Below are positions 19,931 through 31,204 of a stretch of 64,000 nucleotides of DNA, in pieces; position 1 is the stretch's first letter, and the number at the start of each line of letters is the position of its first letter. The DNA is taken from the NCBI GenBank assembly GCA_017471245.1, contig JAFUVB010000034.1:1-64000 (forward strand), written 5' to 3'. The stretch is from Prevotella sp. Lineage in GTDB: Bacteria; Bacteroidota; Bacteroidia; Bacteroidales; Bacteroidaceae. The notes under the pieces are model-generated. The model saw only the letters and a program-made list of their open reading frames with translations, made no database searches and was not told where the DNA came from. The position numbers and the translations under genes were made by a program.

Positions 19931-19970
19931 AAAGTCCACTGACCAACGGTGTCGGTGGGCTTTCTTTGTT
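19931..19970 (+). terminator. Intrinsic terminator of the xylBA operon
   Basis: A stem of about 9 bp with one G-U pair (AAAGTCCAC / GTGGGCTTT), an internally structured loop and a T-rich tail, starting 36 bases after the xylA stop. Confidence 0.65.
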
Positions 19971-20091
19971 CATCGAAAAATACTGATTTCAATCTTATAT
20001 TGTATTAAGGTGAATGCAAGACTGTGTAAATCCCCCTCATTTTATGAAATCACCATGAATCACGACGAATCAATTATTTTTTGAATGATTT

Positions 20092-20123
20092 ATTGGCGGT
20101 TCAAGAAAAAATGATTACCTTTG
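20092..20123 (+). promoter_or_regulatory. Promoter of the GDP-fucose operon
   Basis: TACCTTTG (20116-20123) is a perfect -7 box. ATTG (20092-20095), 20 bases upstream, matches three of four -33 bases. About 100 bases separate it from the manC ATG. Confidence 0.6.
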
Positions 20124-20225
20124 CAAAAATGATACATCATGATTCCTCGTTGAGGGATTTTCTCATTTTTTAAGTTGCATGATTAGATTGCTCGTTTTAA
20201 ATAAAGCACTTAATATCAATTATTT

Positions 20226-21293
20226 ATGGCTCAAATCAATAATCATTTAGTGATCATGGCTGGTGGTGTTGGAAGTAGGTTTTGGCCAATGAGTACCACA
20301 GAAAGACCAAAGCAGTTTATCGATGTACTTGGTGTTGGTCGGTCATTATTGCAACTCACCTTCGACCGGTTCGAAAGTATTTGTCAGCCAGAAAACATCT
20401 GGGTGGTAACAAACAAGAAGTATGCCGACATTGTGAAAGAACAGCTGCCGCAGGTTCCAGCAGAGAATGTGCTTTGTGAACCATGCAGAAGGAACACCGC
20501 ACCGTGCATTTGCTATGTCAGCTGGCGCATCAAAGCAAAGGATCCAAAAGCAAATATCGTTGTAACACCAAGCGATCACATTGTTACGAACACATCTGAA
20601 TTTCGCCGTGTTATCACGACATGCCTGAAGTTTACAGGCGAAACAGATGCCATTGTCACGCTCGGCATGAAGCCAACTCGCCCTGAGACGGGTTATGGAT
20701 ATATTCAGGCTGACTTGACTTCTAACAGCGCACGCAACAAAGAGATATTCCGTGTAGACAGTTTCAGGGAAAAGCCCGACCTGCCTACGGCGCTCCAATA
20801 TATCCGCAACAAGAGTTACTTCTGGAATGCCGGAATATTCATTTGGAATGTCAATACAATTGTAAATGCATATCGCATATACAGTCCTTCCATCAACAAG
20901 ATATTCGAAAAGCTGATGCCTGTCTATGGTACGCCAAATGAGCAAGAAGAAATCGACAGATGGTTCCCTGAATGCGAGAGTATCTCGGTAGACTATGCCA
21001 TTATGGAGAAGGCCGAGGAGATTTTCGTATGTCCAGCCGACTTCGGGTGGAGCGATCTGGGAACGTGGGGCGCGCTTCTTGCCCAGACCAAGCATGATCT
21101 TTACGGCAACAGTGTGATAGGCGAGAATGTGAAACTGTTCGACAGTCACAACTGCATCATACATACATTGGGACAGAAAAAAGTAGTTGTGCAGGGATTG
21201 GATGGGTATATCGTTGCCGAAGAGGATGGTCGGCTGCTCATTTGCAAGCTTGCCGAAGAGCAACGAATCAAGCAATTCTCCGAAGAAGGATAG
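20226..21293 (+). CDS. manC: Mannose-1-phosphate guanylyltransferase
   Basis: Makes GDP-mannose from mannose 1-phosphate and GTP. A 355-residue nucleotidyltransferase without the C-terminal phosphomannose isomerase domain of the bifunctional form. The signature [21 protein letters not shown] is at residues 11-31, followed by TPSDHIV and [10 protein letters not shown], with WNAGIFIW in the centre. It starts the operon whose next two genes turn GDP-mannose into GDP-L-fucose. Confidence 0.94.
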   Translation: MAQINNHLVIMAGGVGSRFWPMSTTERPKQFIDVLGVGRSLLQLTFDRFESICQPENIWVVTNKKYADIVKEQLPQVPAENVLCEPCRRNTAPCICYVSWRIKAKDPKANIVVTPSDHIVTNTSEFRRVITTCLKFTGETDAIVTLGMKPTRPETGYGYIQADLTSNSARNKEIFRVDSFREKPDLPTALQYIRNKSYFWNAGIFIWNVNTIVNAYRIYSPSINKIFEKLMPVYGTPNEQEEIDRWFPECESISVDYAIMEKAEEIFVCPADFGWSDLGTWGALLAQTKHDLYGNSVIGENVKLFDSHNCIIHTLGQKKVVVQGLDGYIVAEEDGRLLICKLAEEQRIKQFSEEG

Positions 21294-21333
21294 CAAATGT
21301 CTGAAAATAAATAAAATAATAGCAGTTAGTAAA

Positions 21334-22416
21334 ATGGAAAAAGTAGCATTAATAACGGGAATCACAGGTCAGGACGGTAGTTATCTGGCAGAGTTTCTCA
21401 TTGAAAAAGGATACGAGGTTCATGGTTTGTTGCGCCGTTCCTCATCATTCAACACCGGACGCATTGAGCATTTATATTTGGATGAGTGGGTTCGCGACAT
21501 GAAGAAAGCACGCCTCGTGAACCTGCATTGGGCAGATATGACCGACTCATCGTCGCTCATCAGAATCATCGGCGAGACAAGACCCACCGAAATATACAAT
21601 CTTGCAGCTCAGAGCCATGTGAAAGTGAGCTTTGATGTGCCTGAATACACAGCTGATACCGATGCTATTGGTGTGCTCAGGCTCTTAGAGGCTGTGCGCA
21701 TTTGTGGCCTTGAGAAGACGTGCAGGATATACCAGGCAAGCACAAGCGAGCTTTACGGCAAAGTTCAGGAGGTTCCACAAAGCGAAACCACACCGTTCTA
21801 TCCCCGTTCTCCATATTCCGTTGCCAAGCTGTATGGTTTCTGGATCATGAAAAACTATCGCGAGTCATACCAGATGTACTGTTGCAACGGCATTCTCTTC
21901 AATCATGAGAGCGAAAGACGAGGAGAGAACTTCGTAACAAGAAAGATTACGCTGGCAGCAGCGCGAATTGCGCAGGGCATGCAAGACAAATTGTATCTCG
22001 GAAACTTGAATTCCCTTCGCGACTGGGGATATGCGAAAGACTACGTTGAGTGTATGTGGCTGATCATGCAGCAGCCCGAACCCGACGATTTTGTGATTGC
22101 CACAGGCGAATACCATACCGTAAGGGAGTTCGCAACATTGGCATTCCGTCATGTAGGAATAGAACTGGAATGGAGAGGCGAAGGTGTTGATGAGCAAGGA
22201 GTTGAAAAAGGCACGGGCAGAGTATTGGTTGAGGTGGATCCCAAGTATTTCCGTCCGGCTGAAGTCGACCAACTTCTTGGCAATCCAGCCAAGGCAAAGA
22301 GAGTCTTAGGGTGGAATCCGTGCAAGACTTCTTTTGAAAACCTGATCAAGATTATGGTTGACCATGACATGAAATTTGTGAGGAAGTTGTATCTTAAAGC
22401 GCAGTTATCAGAATAG
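21334..22416 (+). CDS. gmd: GDP-mannose 4,6-dehydratase
   Basis: Converts GDP-D-mannose to GDP-4-keto-6-deoxy-mannose. The extended short-chain dehydrogenase begins [14 protein letters not shown] (NADP-binding GxxGxxG), with the catalytic Ser-Tyr-Lys set in [11 protein letters not shown] and [15 protein letters not shown], and [17 protein letters not shown] as the GDP-mannose binding segment. The 360-residue start MEKVALITG was chosen because an open frame upstream runs back into manC. It lies 40 bases after manC and 1 base before fcl. Confidence 0.95.
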   Translation: MEKVALITGITGQDGSYLAEFLIEKGYEVHGLLRRSSSFNTGRIEHLYLDEWVRDMKKARLVNLHWADMTDSSSLIRIIGETRPTEIYNLAAQSHVKVSFDVPEYTADTDAIGVLRLLEAVRICGLEKTCRIYQASTSELYGKVQEVPQSETTPFYPRSPYSVAKLYGFWIMKNYRESYQMYCCNGILFNHESERRGENFVTRKITLAAARIAQGMQDKLYLGNLNSLRDWGYAKDYVECMWLIMQQPEPDDFVIATGEYHTVREFATLAFRHVGIELEWRGEGVDEQGVEKGTGRVLVEVDPKYFRPAEVDQLLGNPAKAKRVLGWNPCKTSFENLIKIMVDHDMKFVRKLYLKAQLSE

Positions 22417-22417
22417 G

Positions 22418-23518
22418 ATGTTAAACAAGGATGCTAAGATATATGTGGCAGGACACAACGGGCTTGTGGGTTCTGCCATCTGGAACAACCTGAAAAGCAG
22501 GGGATATACGAATCTTGTGGGAAAGAGTCACCGAGAATTAGACTTGCTCGATCCCATTGCCGTGAAGGCGTTTTTTGATGAAGAGAAACCCGATGCTGTG
22601 GTGCTGGCAGCCGCTCACGTAGGCGGTATCATGGCAAATCTCAAGTATCGGGCAGACTTCATCTATGAGAATCTTCAGATTCAGCAGAATGTGATCGGCG
22701 AGAGCTTCCGTCATCAAGTCAAGAAACTGCTCTTCCTCGGATCAACTTGCATCTATCCTCGTGTCGCACAGCAGCCTATGAAGGAGACGGCATTGTTGAT
22801 GAGCGAACTGGAATACACCAACGAGCCATACGCCATTGCCAAGATTGCCGGTTTGAAAATGTGTGAGAGCTTCAGTTTGCAGTATGGTTGCAACTATATA
22901 GCTGTGATGCCGACAAATCTTTACGGACCTAACGACAATTTCCATCTTGAAAACAGTCATGTGCTTCCTGCCATGATACGAAAGATTCACCTTGCAAAAT
23001 GCCTGAATGAAGGTGACTGGAAGGCTGTGAGAGATGACTTGAACCTCCGTCCGGTAAACGGTGTTGACGGCAATTGCACTGAAAAAGCTATTCTGGATGT
23101 GCTTGCCGGTTATGGAATACGGCGAGATAGTGTGACATTATGGGGAACCGGCACGCCCATGCGGGAGTTCCTGTGGAGTGAAGAGATGGCTGATGCCAGT
23201 GTACACGTGCTCTTAAATGTTGATTTCAAGGATACATACTCCCCTGACGATAAGGAAATCCGCAATTGTCACATCAATGTAGGTACGGGAAAAGAGATTT
23301 CGATACGTGATGTGGCTGAGCTGGTGATGAAGGAGATCGGTTTCAAGGGATTGCTGAAATGGGATTCCACGAAGCCGGACGGCACTCCAAGGAAGCTGAC
23401 AGATGTCACCAAACTGCACAATCTCGGATGGCATCATCAGGTTGAGATAGATGAAGGCGTTCACCGACTGTATCAATGGTATCGAAAAGGTATTTGCATA
23501 AACCACAAACCGGCGTAA
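22418..23518 (+). CDS. fcl: GDP-L-fucose synthase
   Basis: Epimerises and reduces GDP-4-keto-6-deoxy-mannose to GDP-L-fucose, the donor for fucosylated surface glycans. SDR fold with YVAGHNGLVGSAIW at the N-terminus, LGSTCIYPR, and the catalytic YAIAKIAGLKMCES. At 366 residues it is about 45 longer than the E. coli enzyme; the extra sequence is an insert at about 190-235 (LNEGDWKAVRDDLN through VLAGYGIRRDSV). It starts 1 base after gmd, so translation is probably coupled. No terminator was found after it. Confidence 0.94.
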   Translation: MLNKDAKIYVAGHNGLVGSAIWNNLKSRGYTNLVGKSHRELDLLDPIAVKAFFDEEKPDAVVLAAAHVGGIMANLKYRADFIYENLQIQQNVIGESFRHQVKKLLFLGSTCIYPRVAQQPMKETALLMSELEYTNEPYAIAKIAGLKMCESFSLQYGCNYIAVMPTNLYGPNDNFHLENSHVLPAMIRKIHLAKCLNEGDWKAVRDDLNLRPVNGVDGNCTEKAILDVLAGYGIRRDSVTLWGTGTPMREFLWSEEMADASVHVLLNVDFKDTYSPDDKEIRNCHINVGTGKEISIRDVAELVMKEIGFKGLLKWDSTKPDGTPRKLTDVTKLHNLGWHHQVEIDEGVHRLYQWYRKGICINHKPA

Positions 23519-23669
23519 AAAATGGTTACAAAATATGTTCTTCTACGTCCAATTTAGTGGTAATAATGTGACATTTCAATGAATCTTGAAGAACAAACAT
23601 AACCCTTGACATGCAGCAATACAATGAATATAACTTATAATAACTAATAACAATTTAAAACAAATTAAA

Positions 23670-25490
23670 ATGAAGATTTATCCTAAAATTGGTATTCGCC
23701 CAACGATTGATGGTCGTCAAGGTGGCGTACGTGAGAGCCTCGAAGAGAAAACCATGTTGTTGGCAAAGGCTGTCAAGGAGTTGATTGAAGGAAACCTTCG
23801 CAATGGTGACGGTTCTCCCGTAGAGTGTGTTATTGCAGACACAACCATCGGTCGTGTGGCAGAGAGTGCAGCTTGTGCAGAAAAGTTCGAGCGCGAGGGC
23901 GTCGGCTCTACTATCACCGTTACATCATGTTGGTGCTATGGGTCGGAAACAATGGATATGAATCCATTCTATCCGAAAGCTGTCTGGGGGTTCAACGGAA
24001 CAGAGCGCCCCGGAGCAGTTTATCTCGCCGCAGTGCTTGCTGCCCATGCTCAGAAAGGTTTACCCGCATTCGGCATTTACGGTCACGACGTGCAAGATAT
24101 TCAGGATAATACCATCCCTGAAGACGTTGCTGAAAAGATATTGCGCTTTGCTCGTGCAGCACAAGCTGTGGCAACAATGCGCGGGAAGTCGTACCTCTCG
24201 CTCGGAAACACATGTATGGGTATTGCCGGCAGTATCGTTGATGCAGATTTCTTCCAGGATTATCTTGGCATGCGAACAGAATATGCCGACTTGGTAGAAG
24301 TACTCCGTCGCGTTGACTTTGGCATTTACGACCACGAAGAGTTTGAACGTGCAATGGAGTGGGTAAAGAAATACGCTATTCCACATGAGGGACACGACTA
24401 CAACGAGGATCGTCCGCTCTTCCCCGGCACACCTATGACAACGTTCAACGGTAAAGGCAAGGGTAAGAATCGTGAAGAAAAGGATGCCGACTGGGAGTTT
24501 ACTGTAAAGAACATGATGATCATCCGCGACCTGATGCATGGCAATCCCAAGCTTCTTGAGATGGGATATAAGGAAGAATCAAAGGGACACAATGCCATTC
24601 TTGGTGGTGTTCAGGGACAGCGTCAGTGGACTGACTATAAGCCAAACTTTGATTTCCCGGAGTCAATGTTGTGCACAAGCTTCGACTGGAACGGCATTCG
24701 CGAGGCTGATGTGCTCGCCACCGAGAATGATTCACTGAATGGAATTTCCATGCTCTTTGGTCATCTGCTCACGAATAGGGGAGTGATGTTCTCCGATATC
24801 CGTACCTATTGGAGTCCCGAAGCAGTGAAGCGCGTTACCGGAAAGGATGTTGAAGGTCTCGGAAAGGGTGGATTCATTCATCTGATAAATAGCGGTGCAA
24901 CAACGCTTGACGCAACTGGTGCCATGAAAGATGCCGATGGCAATCCTACGATGAAGGAGCATTGGAACATGACTCAGGCAGATGTTGATGCATGTATTGA
25001 GGCTACCAGCTGGATGCCAGCCGACCGTGACTATTTCCGCGGCGGTGGTTATTCTTCACATTTCCTTTCCAAAGGCGGCATGCCGATGACGATGATGCGT
25101 GTGAATATTGTGAAAGGGCTTGGTCCCGTGCTGCAATTAGCAGAAGGATGGACGGTGGACCTCGACACGGAAGTGAACGATATTCTCGACAAGCGAACTG
25201 ACCCGACATGGCCCACAACATGGTTTGCCCCGCGTCTCGACCCGACAAAAGATGCATTCAAGGATGTGTATTCAGTAATGAACAACTGGGGTGCCAATCA
25301 TGGAGCCATAGCATACGGTCATATCGGTGCAGACATAATCACGCTCTGTTCTATCCTGCGAATCCCTGTATGCATGCATAATGTGGCTGACAAAGACATT
25401 TTCCGCCCTGCAGCATGGAACGCATTTGGCATGGACAAGGAAGGCGCAGACTATCGCGCATGTGCAAATTTCGGTCCTATCTATAAATAA
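23670..25490 (+). CDS. fucI: L-fucose isomerase
   Basis: Interconverts L-fucose and L-fuculose. A 606-residue protein beginning [25 protein letters not shown], followed by [13 protein letters not shown], and with the metal ligands expected in the C-terminal half ([30 protein letters not shown]). It lies 150 bases after fcl and 17 bases before the fucose transporter, an operon for fucose entry and isomerisation. No fuculokinase or fuculose-phosphate aldolase is in the window. The 150-base leader has no clear TAnnTTTG box. Confidence 0.95.
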   Translation: MKIYPKIGIRPTIDGRQGGVRESLEEKTMLLAKAVKELIEGNLRNGDGSPVECVIADTTIGRVAESAACAEKFEREGVGSTITVTSCWCYGSETMDMNPFYPKAVWGFNGTERPGAVYLAAVLAAHAQKGLPAFGIYGHDVQDIQDNTIPEDVAEKILRFARAAQAVATMRGKSYLSLGNTCMGIAGSIVDADFFQDYLGMRTEYADLVEVLRRVDFGIYDHEEFERAMEWVKKYAIPHEGHDYNEDRPLFPGTPMTTFNGKGKGKNREEKDADWEFTVKNMMIIRDLMHGNPKLLEMGYKEESKGHNAILGGVQGQRQWTDYKPNFDFPESMLCTSFDWNGIREADVLATENDSLNGISMLFGHLLTNRGVMFSDIRTYWSPEAVKRVTGKDVEGLGKGGFIHLINSGATTLDATGAMKDADGNPTMKEHWNMTQADVDACIEATSWMPADRDYFRGGGYSSHFLSKGGMPMTMMRVNIVKGLGPVLQLAEGWTVDLDTEVNDILDKRTDPTWPTTWFAPRLDPTKDAFKDVYSVMNNWGANHGAIAYGHIGADIITLCSILRIPVCMHNVADKDIFRPAAWNAFGMDKEGADYRACANFGPIYK

Positions 25491-25507
25491 TTGTATATAG
25501 AACGAAT

Positions 25508-26824
25508 ATGCAAAATAAGAATTCATTAATCTCCAAGGACGGGGTGAGCTATCTCATCCCGTTCATCCTTGTTACCTTCTGCTTTGCGTTATGGGGATTT
25601 GCCAACGACATTACCAATCCTATGGTGAAGGCATTCTCTAAGATTTTTCGCATGAGCGTAAGCGAAGGAACACTCGTTCAGGTGGCATTCTATGGCGGAT
25701 ATTTTGCCATGGCTTTTCCTGCAGCTATGTTTATCCGCAAGTATTCTTACAAGGCTGGTGTGCTGATGGGGCTCGGACTCTATGCTACAGGTGCACTCTT
25801 GTTCTTCCCCGCAAAAGGAATTGGTGTCTATGGCTGTTTCCTTGTGGCATATTTCATCATGACATGCGGATTGTCATTCCTGGAAACAAGCTGCAATCCA
25901 TATATTCTCACGATGGGAAGCGAGGAAACGGCAACGAGACGCCTCAATATGGCTCAGTGTTTCAACCCTTGCGGCTCCATCATTGGTATGTATGTCGCAA
26001 TGAATTTCATCCAGGCAAAGCTGAATCCGATGAGCAGTGACGAGCGCGCATTGCTGAATGACACGGAATTCGATGCTCTCAAAAACGCCGATCTCTCCGT
26101 TCTTATTTCTCCATATCTGGCAATCGGCATCGTGATTGCTGTGATGTTCGTAATCATCCTGTTGACCAAGATGCCCAAGAACGGCGATCAGAACAAGGAT
26201 ATCAATTTCCTTCCAACACTTAAGCGTATCTTCGGCTTGAAGTATTATCGTGAAGGAGTGATTGCCCAGTTCTTCTATGTGGGTGCGCAGATCATGTGCT
26301 GGACGTTCATCATTCAGTATGGTACTCGCATTTTCATGGCAGAAGGCATGGACGAGCAGTCGGCTGAAGTGCTGTCTCAGCGTTTTAATATTTACGCCAT
26401 GCTGTTTTTCATCTGTTCACGATTCATTGCCACCTATCTGATGAAGTATCTGAAGCCTGCCAAATTGTTGGCCATCTTTGCCATATTAGCCATGTTGTTC
26501 ACGGCAGGAGTGATCTTCTTCCAGAATCGTTATGGCGTTTATTGCCTGGTTTGTGTCAGTGGATGCATGTCATTAATGTTCCCCACCATCTATGGTATTG
26601 CCTTGAATGGTCTTGGAGACGATGCTAAATTCGGTGCAGCAGGTTTGATTATGGCTATTCTCGGAGGGTCTGTTCTGCCTCCATTGCAAGCTGCCATTAT
26701 CGACAAGGGTACTGTGTTCGGTTCATATCCTGCAACCAACGCATCGTTTATCCTCCCATTCATTTGCTTCGTTGTAGTATGTGCTTACGGCTTCAGGATG
26801 CATCGGGCAAAAGAACAGGCATAG
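25508..26824 (+). CDS. fucP: L-fucose:proton symporter
   Basis: MFS sugar permease of the FHS family, inner membrane, 438 residues and 12 predicted helices. Family hallmarks are FCFALWGFANDITNPM in helix 1, VAFYGGYFAMAFPA in helix 2, LETSCNPYILTMG in helix 4 and the NMAQCFNPCGSIIGMYV segment in helix 5. It is co-oriented with and close to fucI, which supports fucose as substrate, though related permeases also carry glucose or galactose. Confidence 0.92.
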   Translation: MQNKNSLISKDGVSYLIPFILVTFCFALWGFANDITNPMVKAFSKIFRMSVSEGTLVQVAFYGGYFAMAFPAAMFIRKYSYKAGVLMGLGLYATGALLFFPAKGIGVYGCFLVAYFIMTCGLSFLETSCNPYILTMGSEETATRRLNMAQCFNPCGSIIGMYVAMNFIQAKLNPMSSDERALLNDTEFDALKNADLSVLISPYLAIGIVIAVMFVIILLTKMPKNGDQNKDINFLPTLKRIFGLKYYREGVIAQFFYVGAQIMCWTFIIQYGTRIFMAEGMDEQSAEVLSQRFNIYAMLFFICSRFIATYLMKYLKPAKLLAIFAILAMLFTAGVIFFQNRYGVYCLVCVSGCMSLMFPTIYGIALNGLGDDAKFGAAGLIMAILGGSVLPPLQAAIIDKGTVFGSYPATNASFILPFICFVVVCAYGFRMHRAKEQA

Positions 26825-26869
26825 TGAATATTGAGGACATCAAACAGCAGTGTTTATTGTATAACAAGA

Positions 26870-26906
26870 AAGACGAGAGCGACCGCATGTTGGTCGCTCT
26901 CGTCTT
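26870..26906. terminator. Hairpin terminator between fucP and the C11 peptidase gene
   Basis: A perfect 15-bp stem (26870-26884 with 26892-26906) and a 7-base loop, between two convergent genes. The U-run is poor on both strands, but the stem is strong enough to act bidirectionally. Confidence 0.75.
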
Positions 26907-26932
26907 ATCATCATCAAGTGGGGAAGGGACTG

Positions 26933-28150
26933 TTAGTGAGTAGCCTTCCACCAGTTGGTTTCTTCTTTCACATGATAAAGTGAGGAATAACGTGTGGGAT
27001 CGGAAATGGTGATGCCACAGAATGTGTTGATAACACCTTCTTTATCATTCGACCAATATAGGTTCGTGCATGTTTTATACGGCACGAGCTTGTCCATTGC
27101 GGACAGGAACTCATTGTAGAGACCTTCGTCGCTGCTATTGCAAAGGGCTTTCACATAATCGGTCATGTCAAAGAAAATGGTATAGCGCCAATTGTCTGCC
27201 GGTTGAATAGCATTCACATTCACCGATTCGCTGTCGTATTTTGCATTGATTCTCTTCATCAATGCAGCCACAGCATCCACTTCGCTTAGTTTAATGACTG
27301 CCAAAGTGCCGTAATGATCTTTATATTCTGTCGAATAATAGGTATGAAACTTATCGCAGACATTCTGATAATTCCCATTGATCAAATCCATGCCAAGCGT
27401 GCGATAGGGCAGACCTGCAATCATCATTTCTGATGTTGAAGCGATGTAATAATCTGCCAGGTCCTTCAAGTCGTATGCTATCTCAATGTTCGACATATAG
27501 CAGTCATCCACGACAAGCATCTTTATTTTCCCGAAAGAATTCTTAATGGCGGTGCAAAGATCAGATACTTCGGTCTGATAGCTCTCCAACGAGGCATGGC
27601 CTAAGTATCGTGTCTCAATATGATTGCTACCTTTTGCCCCATTGAAAACTTCCTCATCAAACAGCGACTTCTTGGCTGAAGACGGTCCCATGCCTACAGG
27701 AAGCCACCCCATGCCATGGCATCCCATAATGATGGAATACGACTTAGAACCCTGAGATGCCTGTTTCATGTCACTGAAAAACGAAGAAATGCCTGCGGCT
27801 GTTGAATAATTCCTCCCGTTGAGGTTGGTATATCGCTTCAGTGTGTCCTCAATGCATTGCCCATTCTTATATACGATGTCGATCAACGCACCTTTCGTGG
27901 CACTCTGAGCTAAATAAACCAGGAGTTTTCTCTGCCCGATTCCCCTGTTCATTTCCACTGCCATCTTCATGGCACTGATGTTGTTCAGGAAATTCTGATA
28001 GATATGATCATCCCCTTGAGACCATGGGAAATACATCAAGATGGTCTCTTCGGGTATCATCTCTATCTCTGGCTCATCAGCATGGTCATGGCACGACACG
28101 AATGTGAGCAGTGAGACAACAGCAAACAATATGGCTTTCCTCATCTTCAT
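26933..28150 (-). CDS. Clostripain-like (C11) cysteine peptidase lipoprotein
   Basis: A 405-residue protein with a lipoprotein signal (LLTFVSC, Cys at about residue 20) and the C11 peptidase fold. The catalytic dyad is His145 in GCHGMGW and Cys217 in VVDDCYMSNIE, each after a hydrophobic beta strand as expected for clan CD. C11 enzymes cleave after Arg or Lys. The likely location is the outer face of a membrane. It follows valS by only 2 bases, so it probably shares its transcript; no functional link between the two is evident. Confidence 0.85.
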   Translation of the reverse strand: MKMRKAILFAVVSLLTFVSCHDHADEPEIEMIPEETILMYFPWSQGDDHIYQNFLNNISAMKMAVEMNRGIGQRKLLVYLAQSATKGALIDIVYKNGQCIEDTLKRYTNLNGRNYSTAAGISSFFSDMKQASQGSKSYSIIMGCHGMGWLPVGMGPSSAKKSLFDEEVFNGAKGSNHIETRYLGHASLESYQTEVSDLCTAIKNSFGKIKMLVVDDCYMSNIEIAYDLKDLADYYIASTSEMMIAGLPYRTLGMDLINGNYQNVCDKFHTYYSTEYKDHYGTLAVIKLSEVDAVAALMKRINAKYDSESVNVNAIQPADNWRYTIFFDMTDYVKALCNSSDEGLYNEFLSAMDKLVPYKTCTNLYWSNDKEGVINTFCGITISDPTRYSSLYHVKEETNWWKATH

Positions 28151-28152
28151 GA

Positions 28153-30864
28153 TCAGCCTTTCTTCCTCAGTTCGGCAATCAGCTCTTTCAGCGAGGCAAT
28201 TTTCTCCTCAGAATCGCTTTGCTTCTTACGCTCTAAAGCTACGACAGCCTCTGGTGCATTGGCAACAAACTTTTCGTTAGAAAGCTTTTTCATCACGCCC
28301 ATCAGGAATCCTTCCAGATGCTTGAGTTGGGTTTCTGCCTTTTCAATCTCAGCTTCTATGTCGATCATGTTGCCAAGGGGTACGGCAAATTCATCGGTTC
28401 CAACCATAAACGAACTGGAATCGGCACTCTTTTCAGCAACAATCTCAATGCTTTTCAGGGTAGCCATCTTCATGATAGCTGCATTGTAAGCATCAAATTT
28501 GTTTGCATTCAGGGCATAAAGCTGTAAAAGCTCCTTCTGCGCAATGTTCTTCTGGTTGCGTATCATGCGCACTCCCGAAACAACTTGCTTCACGAGTTCA
28601 AAGCGTTCTGCAAGTTCTGTTTCTTCAGATGTAGCTGGAGAAATAGCCAGACAGTCGCGCATGATGCTCTCACCATCCCTGCGGTCGTAGAGATGCTGCC
28701 AGAGTTCTTCGGTGATGAATGGCATAAACGGATGCAACATCTTAAGAAGATTATTGAAGAAGTCAAGTGTGGCTTCGTATGTCTTGATGTCGATGGGTTG
28801 CGGCTGACCGTTAACGTATGCCGGTTTCACCATTTCAAGATACCAGCTTGAGAATTCATCCCAGAAGAGCTTGTAAACCGCCATCAGTGCCTCTGAAATA
28901 CGATACTTGGAGAACAGGTCTTGTATTTCCACATTCACAATCTTCATCTTGGCTTCAAACCATTGTGTTGCGATGCGGCATGCTTCCGGTTGTTCTATGT
29001 TGGCGGTTTTCCATCCTTTCACCAGTCGGAATGCATTCCATATCTTATTGTTGAAGTTTCTGCCTTGTTCGCAAAGAGCCTCGTCGAAGAGGATATCGTT
29101 GCCAGCGGGAGCAGAGAGCATCATGCCCATTCTGACTCCATCGGCACCGAATTTATCGATGAGTTCAATGGGGTCGGGTGAATTACCAAGAGATTTTGAC
29201 ATCTTGCGACCGAGCTTATCACGCACTATACCTGTAAAATATACGTTCTTGAACGGTATCTTTCCCATATATTCTTCTCCGGCCATGATCATGCGTGCCA
29301 CCCAGAAGAAGATAATGTCGGGCGCTGTAACCAGATCACTGGTGGGGTAGTAGTAGTTGATTTCCTCATTACCGGGATTATTGATGCCGTCAAAGAGAGA
29401 GATCGGCCAGAGCCACGATGAGAACCAAGTGTCGAGGGCATCTTCATCTTGTCTCAAATCACTCATCTGAAGATTGTTGTTGCCACTCTTCTCGCGTGCC
29501 AGCTCAAGTGCCTTCTCTGCATTTTCTGCTACAACGAACTCTTCTCCGTCGTAATAGTATGCCGGAATGCGATGTCCCCACCACAACTGGCGACTAATAC
29601 ACCAGTCTTGAATATTCTCTAACCAGTTTTTATACGTATTCTTGTATTTTGTGGGATAGAATTTCAGTTCGTCACTCATCACCGGCGGCAGGGCGATATC
29701 GGCAAAATGCTGCATCTTAAGGAACCATTGCAGGGAGAGTCTTGGCTCAATGGCAGTGTCGGGGTTTCTTTCAGAATAGCCCACCTTGTTGGTATAGTCT
29801 TCCACTTTCTCCATCAGCGCGGCATCCTGCAGGTCTTTTACAATCTGTTTGCGACAGTCGAATCGGTCCATACCTACATAGAGCGGACTTTGTTCAGAGA
29901 TTGTTCCGTCAGCATTGAAGATATCGATTGTTTCCAGATTGTGGGTTTTGCCCAGCATGTAGTCGTTTGTGTCATGTGCTGGCGTAACTTTCAGACAGCC
30001 AGTGCCAAATTCTATATCCACATAGCGGTCTTCAATGACAGGAATCACTCTCCCCACTAAAGGAACAATCACCTTTCTGCCCTTAAGCCATTGATTCTTC
30101 GGGTCTTTCGGATTTACGCACATGGCGGTATCTCCCATGATTGTCTCGGGGCGTGTCGTGGCTACTACGGCGTAGAAACCGTTCTCGTCGTGATGAATCA
30201 CATTGCCTTCTTCTGCCAGCTTCTCCTGGTTGTCGAGCTCTTTCAGCCCGTCAACATAATATTTCAGGTGATACAATTTACTCTGTTCTTCCTTGTAGAC
30301 CACCTCTTCGGTAGACAGCGCCGTGAGAGCCTTGGGATCCCAGTTCACCATGCGCATGCCGCGGTATATCAGTCCTTTGTTATACAAGTCGACAAACACT
30401 TTGATAACGCTTTCAGAACGTTTCTCATCCATGGTGAAAGCCGTGCGGTCCCAGTCGCAAGACGCACCTAATCGGCGAAGCTGCTTTAATATAATGCCTC
30501 CATGTTCGTGGGTCCAGTCCCATGCATGCTCAAGAAACTGTTCACGCGTAAGGTCATGCTTCTTGATGCCTTCTGCTGCGAGCTTCTTCACAACCTTCGC
30601 TTCGGTGGCTATGGAAGCATGGTCTGTGCCCGGTACCCAGCATGCATTTTTACCTTCCATGCGTGCACGGCGCACCAGAATATCCTGTATCGTATTGTTC
30701 AGCATGTGTCCCATGTGCAGCACGCCAGTAACATTTGGCGGTGGGATTACGATTGTATAAGGCTCCCTGCCATCTGGTTTAGAACTGAACAACTTATTGT
30801 CAACCCAATACTGATACCATTTTGACTCCACTTCACGTGGATCATACTTGCTTGCTAATTCCAT
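28153..30864 (-). CDS. valS: Valyl-tRNA synthetase
   Basis: Charges tRNA-Val; class I enzyme of 903 residues. The HIGH motif is HMGH in [14 protein letters not shown], the editing domain includes [12 protein letters not shown], and the KMSKS loop is present as RKMSKSLGN. The last 65 residues form the basic, Leu-rich coiled-coil arm ([19 protein letters not shown]) that contacts tRNA. It leads an apparent two-gene operon with a secreted peptidase. Confidence 0.96.
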   Translation of the reverse strand: MELASKYDPREVESKWYQYWVDNKLFSSKPDGREPYTIVIPPPNVTGVLHMGHMLNNTIQDILVRRARMEGKNACWVPGTDHASIATEAKVVKKLAAEGIKKHDLTREQFLEHAWDWTHEHGGIILKQLRRLGASCDWDRTAFTMDEKRSESVIKVFVDLYNKGLIYRGMRMVNWDPKALTALSTEEVVYKEEQSKLYHLKYYVDGLKELDNQEKLAEEGNVIHHDENGFYAVVATTRPETIMGDTAMCVNPKDPKNQWLKGRKVIVPLVGRVIPVIEDRYVDIEFGTGCLKVTPAHDTNDYMLGKTHNLETIDIFNADGTISEQSPLYVGMDRFDCRKQIVKDLQDAALMEKVEDYTNKVGYSERNPDTAIEPRLSLQWFLKMQHFADIALPPVMSDELKFYPTKYKNTYKNWLENIQDWCISRQLWWGHRIPAYYYDGEEFVVAENAEKALELAREKSGNNNLQMSDLRQDEDALDTWFSSWLWPISLFDGINNPGNEEINYYYPTSDLVTAPDIIFFWVARMIMAGEEYMGKIPFKNVYFTGIVRDKLGRKMSKSLGNSPDPIELIDKFGADGVRMGMMLSAPAGNDILFDEALCEQGRNFNNKIWNAFRLVKGWKTANIEQPEACRIATQWFEAKMKIVNVEIQDLFSKYRISEALMAVYKLFWDEFSSWYLEMVKPAYVNGQPQPIDIKTYEATLDFFNNLLKMLHPFMPFITEELWQHLYDRRDGESIMRDCLAISPATSEETELAERFELVKQVVSGVRMIRNQKNIAQKELLQLYALNANKFDAYNAAIMKMATLKSIEIVAEKSADSSSFMVGTDEFAVPLGNMIDIEAEIEKAETQLKHLEGFLMGVMKKLSNEKFVANAPEAVVALERKKQSDSEEKIASLKELIAELRKKG

Positions 30865-30932
30865 TTTCTAAATTATGTCGTGTTTATTCTATCGATAAAA
30901 CTTATTGATAATGAATTTATATATAATGGATG

Positions 30933-30940
30933 CAAAGGTA
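30933..30940 (-). promoter_or_regulatory. -7 box of valS
   Basis: TACCTTTG on the minus strand, about 70 bases before the ATG. The -33 region is AT-rich with no exact TTTG. Confidence 0.55.
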
Positions 30941-31166
30941 AGACTTTAAATTAAAATAAAAAAATAATGCATAAATAATTAGGATTACTTAATAATTCTC
31001 TTGAACAAATGATTGCTTTTCGTTTTATAATCTGCATAGAATTTGCGTATCTCTGATGCATTCGAATGCCTTCGGATAAGCTATTGGTTACATCAAAACG
31101 ATTATTAATCAAAGACAAAATGTTATTTTTCTTCATCCACTTGGCTATTTATTCGGGAATTTTGAC

Positions 31167-31174
31167 TAATTTTG
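31167..31174 (+). promoter_or_regulatory. -7 box of mazG
   Basis: TAATTTTG, 30 bases before the mazG ATG. No TTTG at the ideal distance; TTGG at 31141 is too far. Confidence 0.5.
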
Positions 31175-31204
31175 CAACATAATTAAGTAAACAATATAAT
31201 TGTA

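Larger units (their letters stand above)
19895..20225 (+). other. Intergenic region xylA-manC
   Basis: About 330 bases without a gene. The first third holds a hairpin terminator (AAAGTCCAC at 19931-19939, GTGGGCTTT at 19955-19963, followed by a T-rich stretch). The last third holds the manC promoter. The 110 bases between are AT-rich and show nothing recognisable. Confidence 0.6.
30865..31204. other. Divergent intergenic region valS-mazG
   Basis: About 340 AT-rich bases. The left third carries the valS -7 box (30933-30940) and the right end the mazG -7 box (31167-31174). A 61-codon minus-strand frame in the middle has no recognisable features and is probably chance. Nothing else was seen. 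Confidence 0.55.

Noticed and set aside
30951-31136. A 61-codon minus-strand frame in the valS-mazG gap
   Set aside because: AT-rich chance frame with no family similarity; it lies between two divergent promoters.
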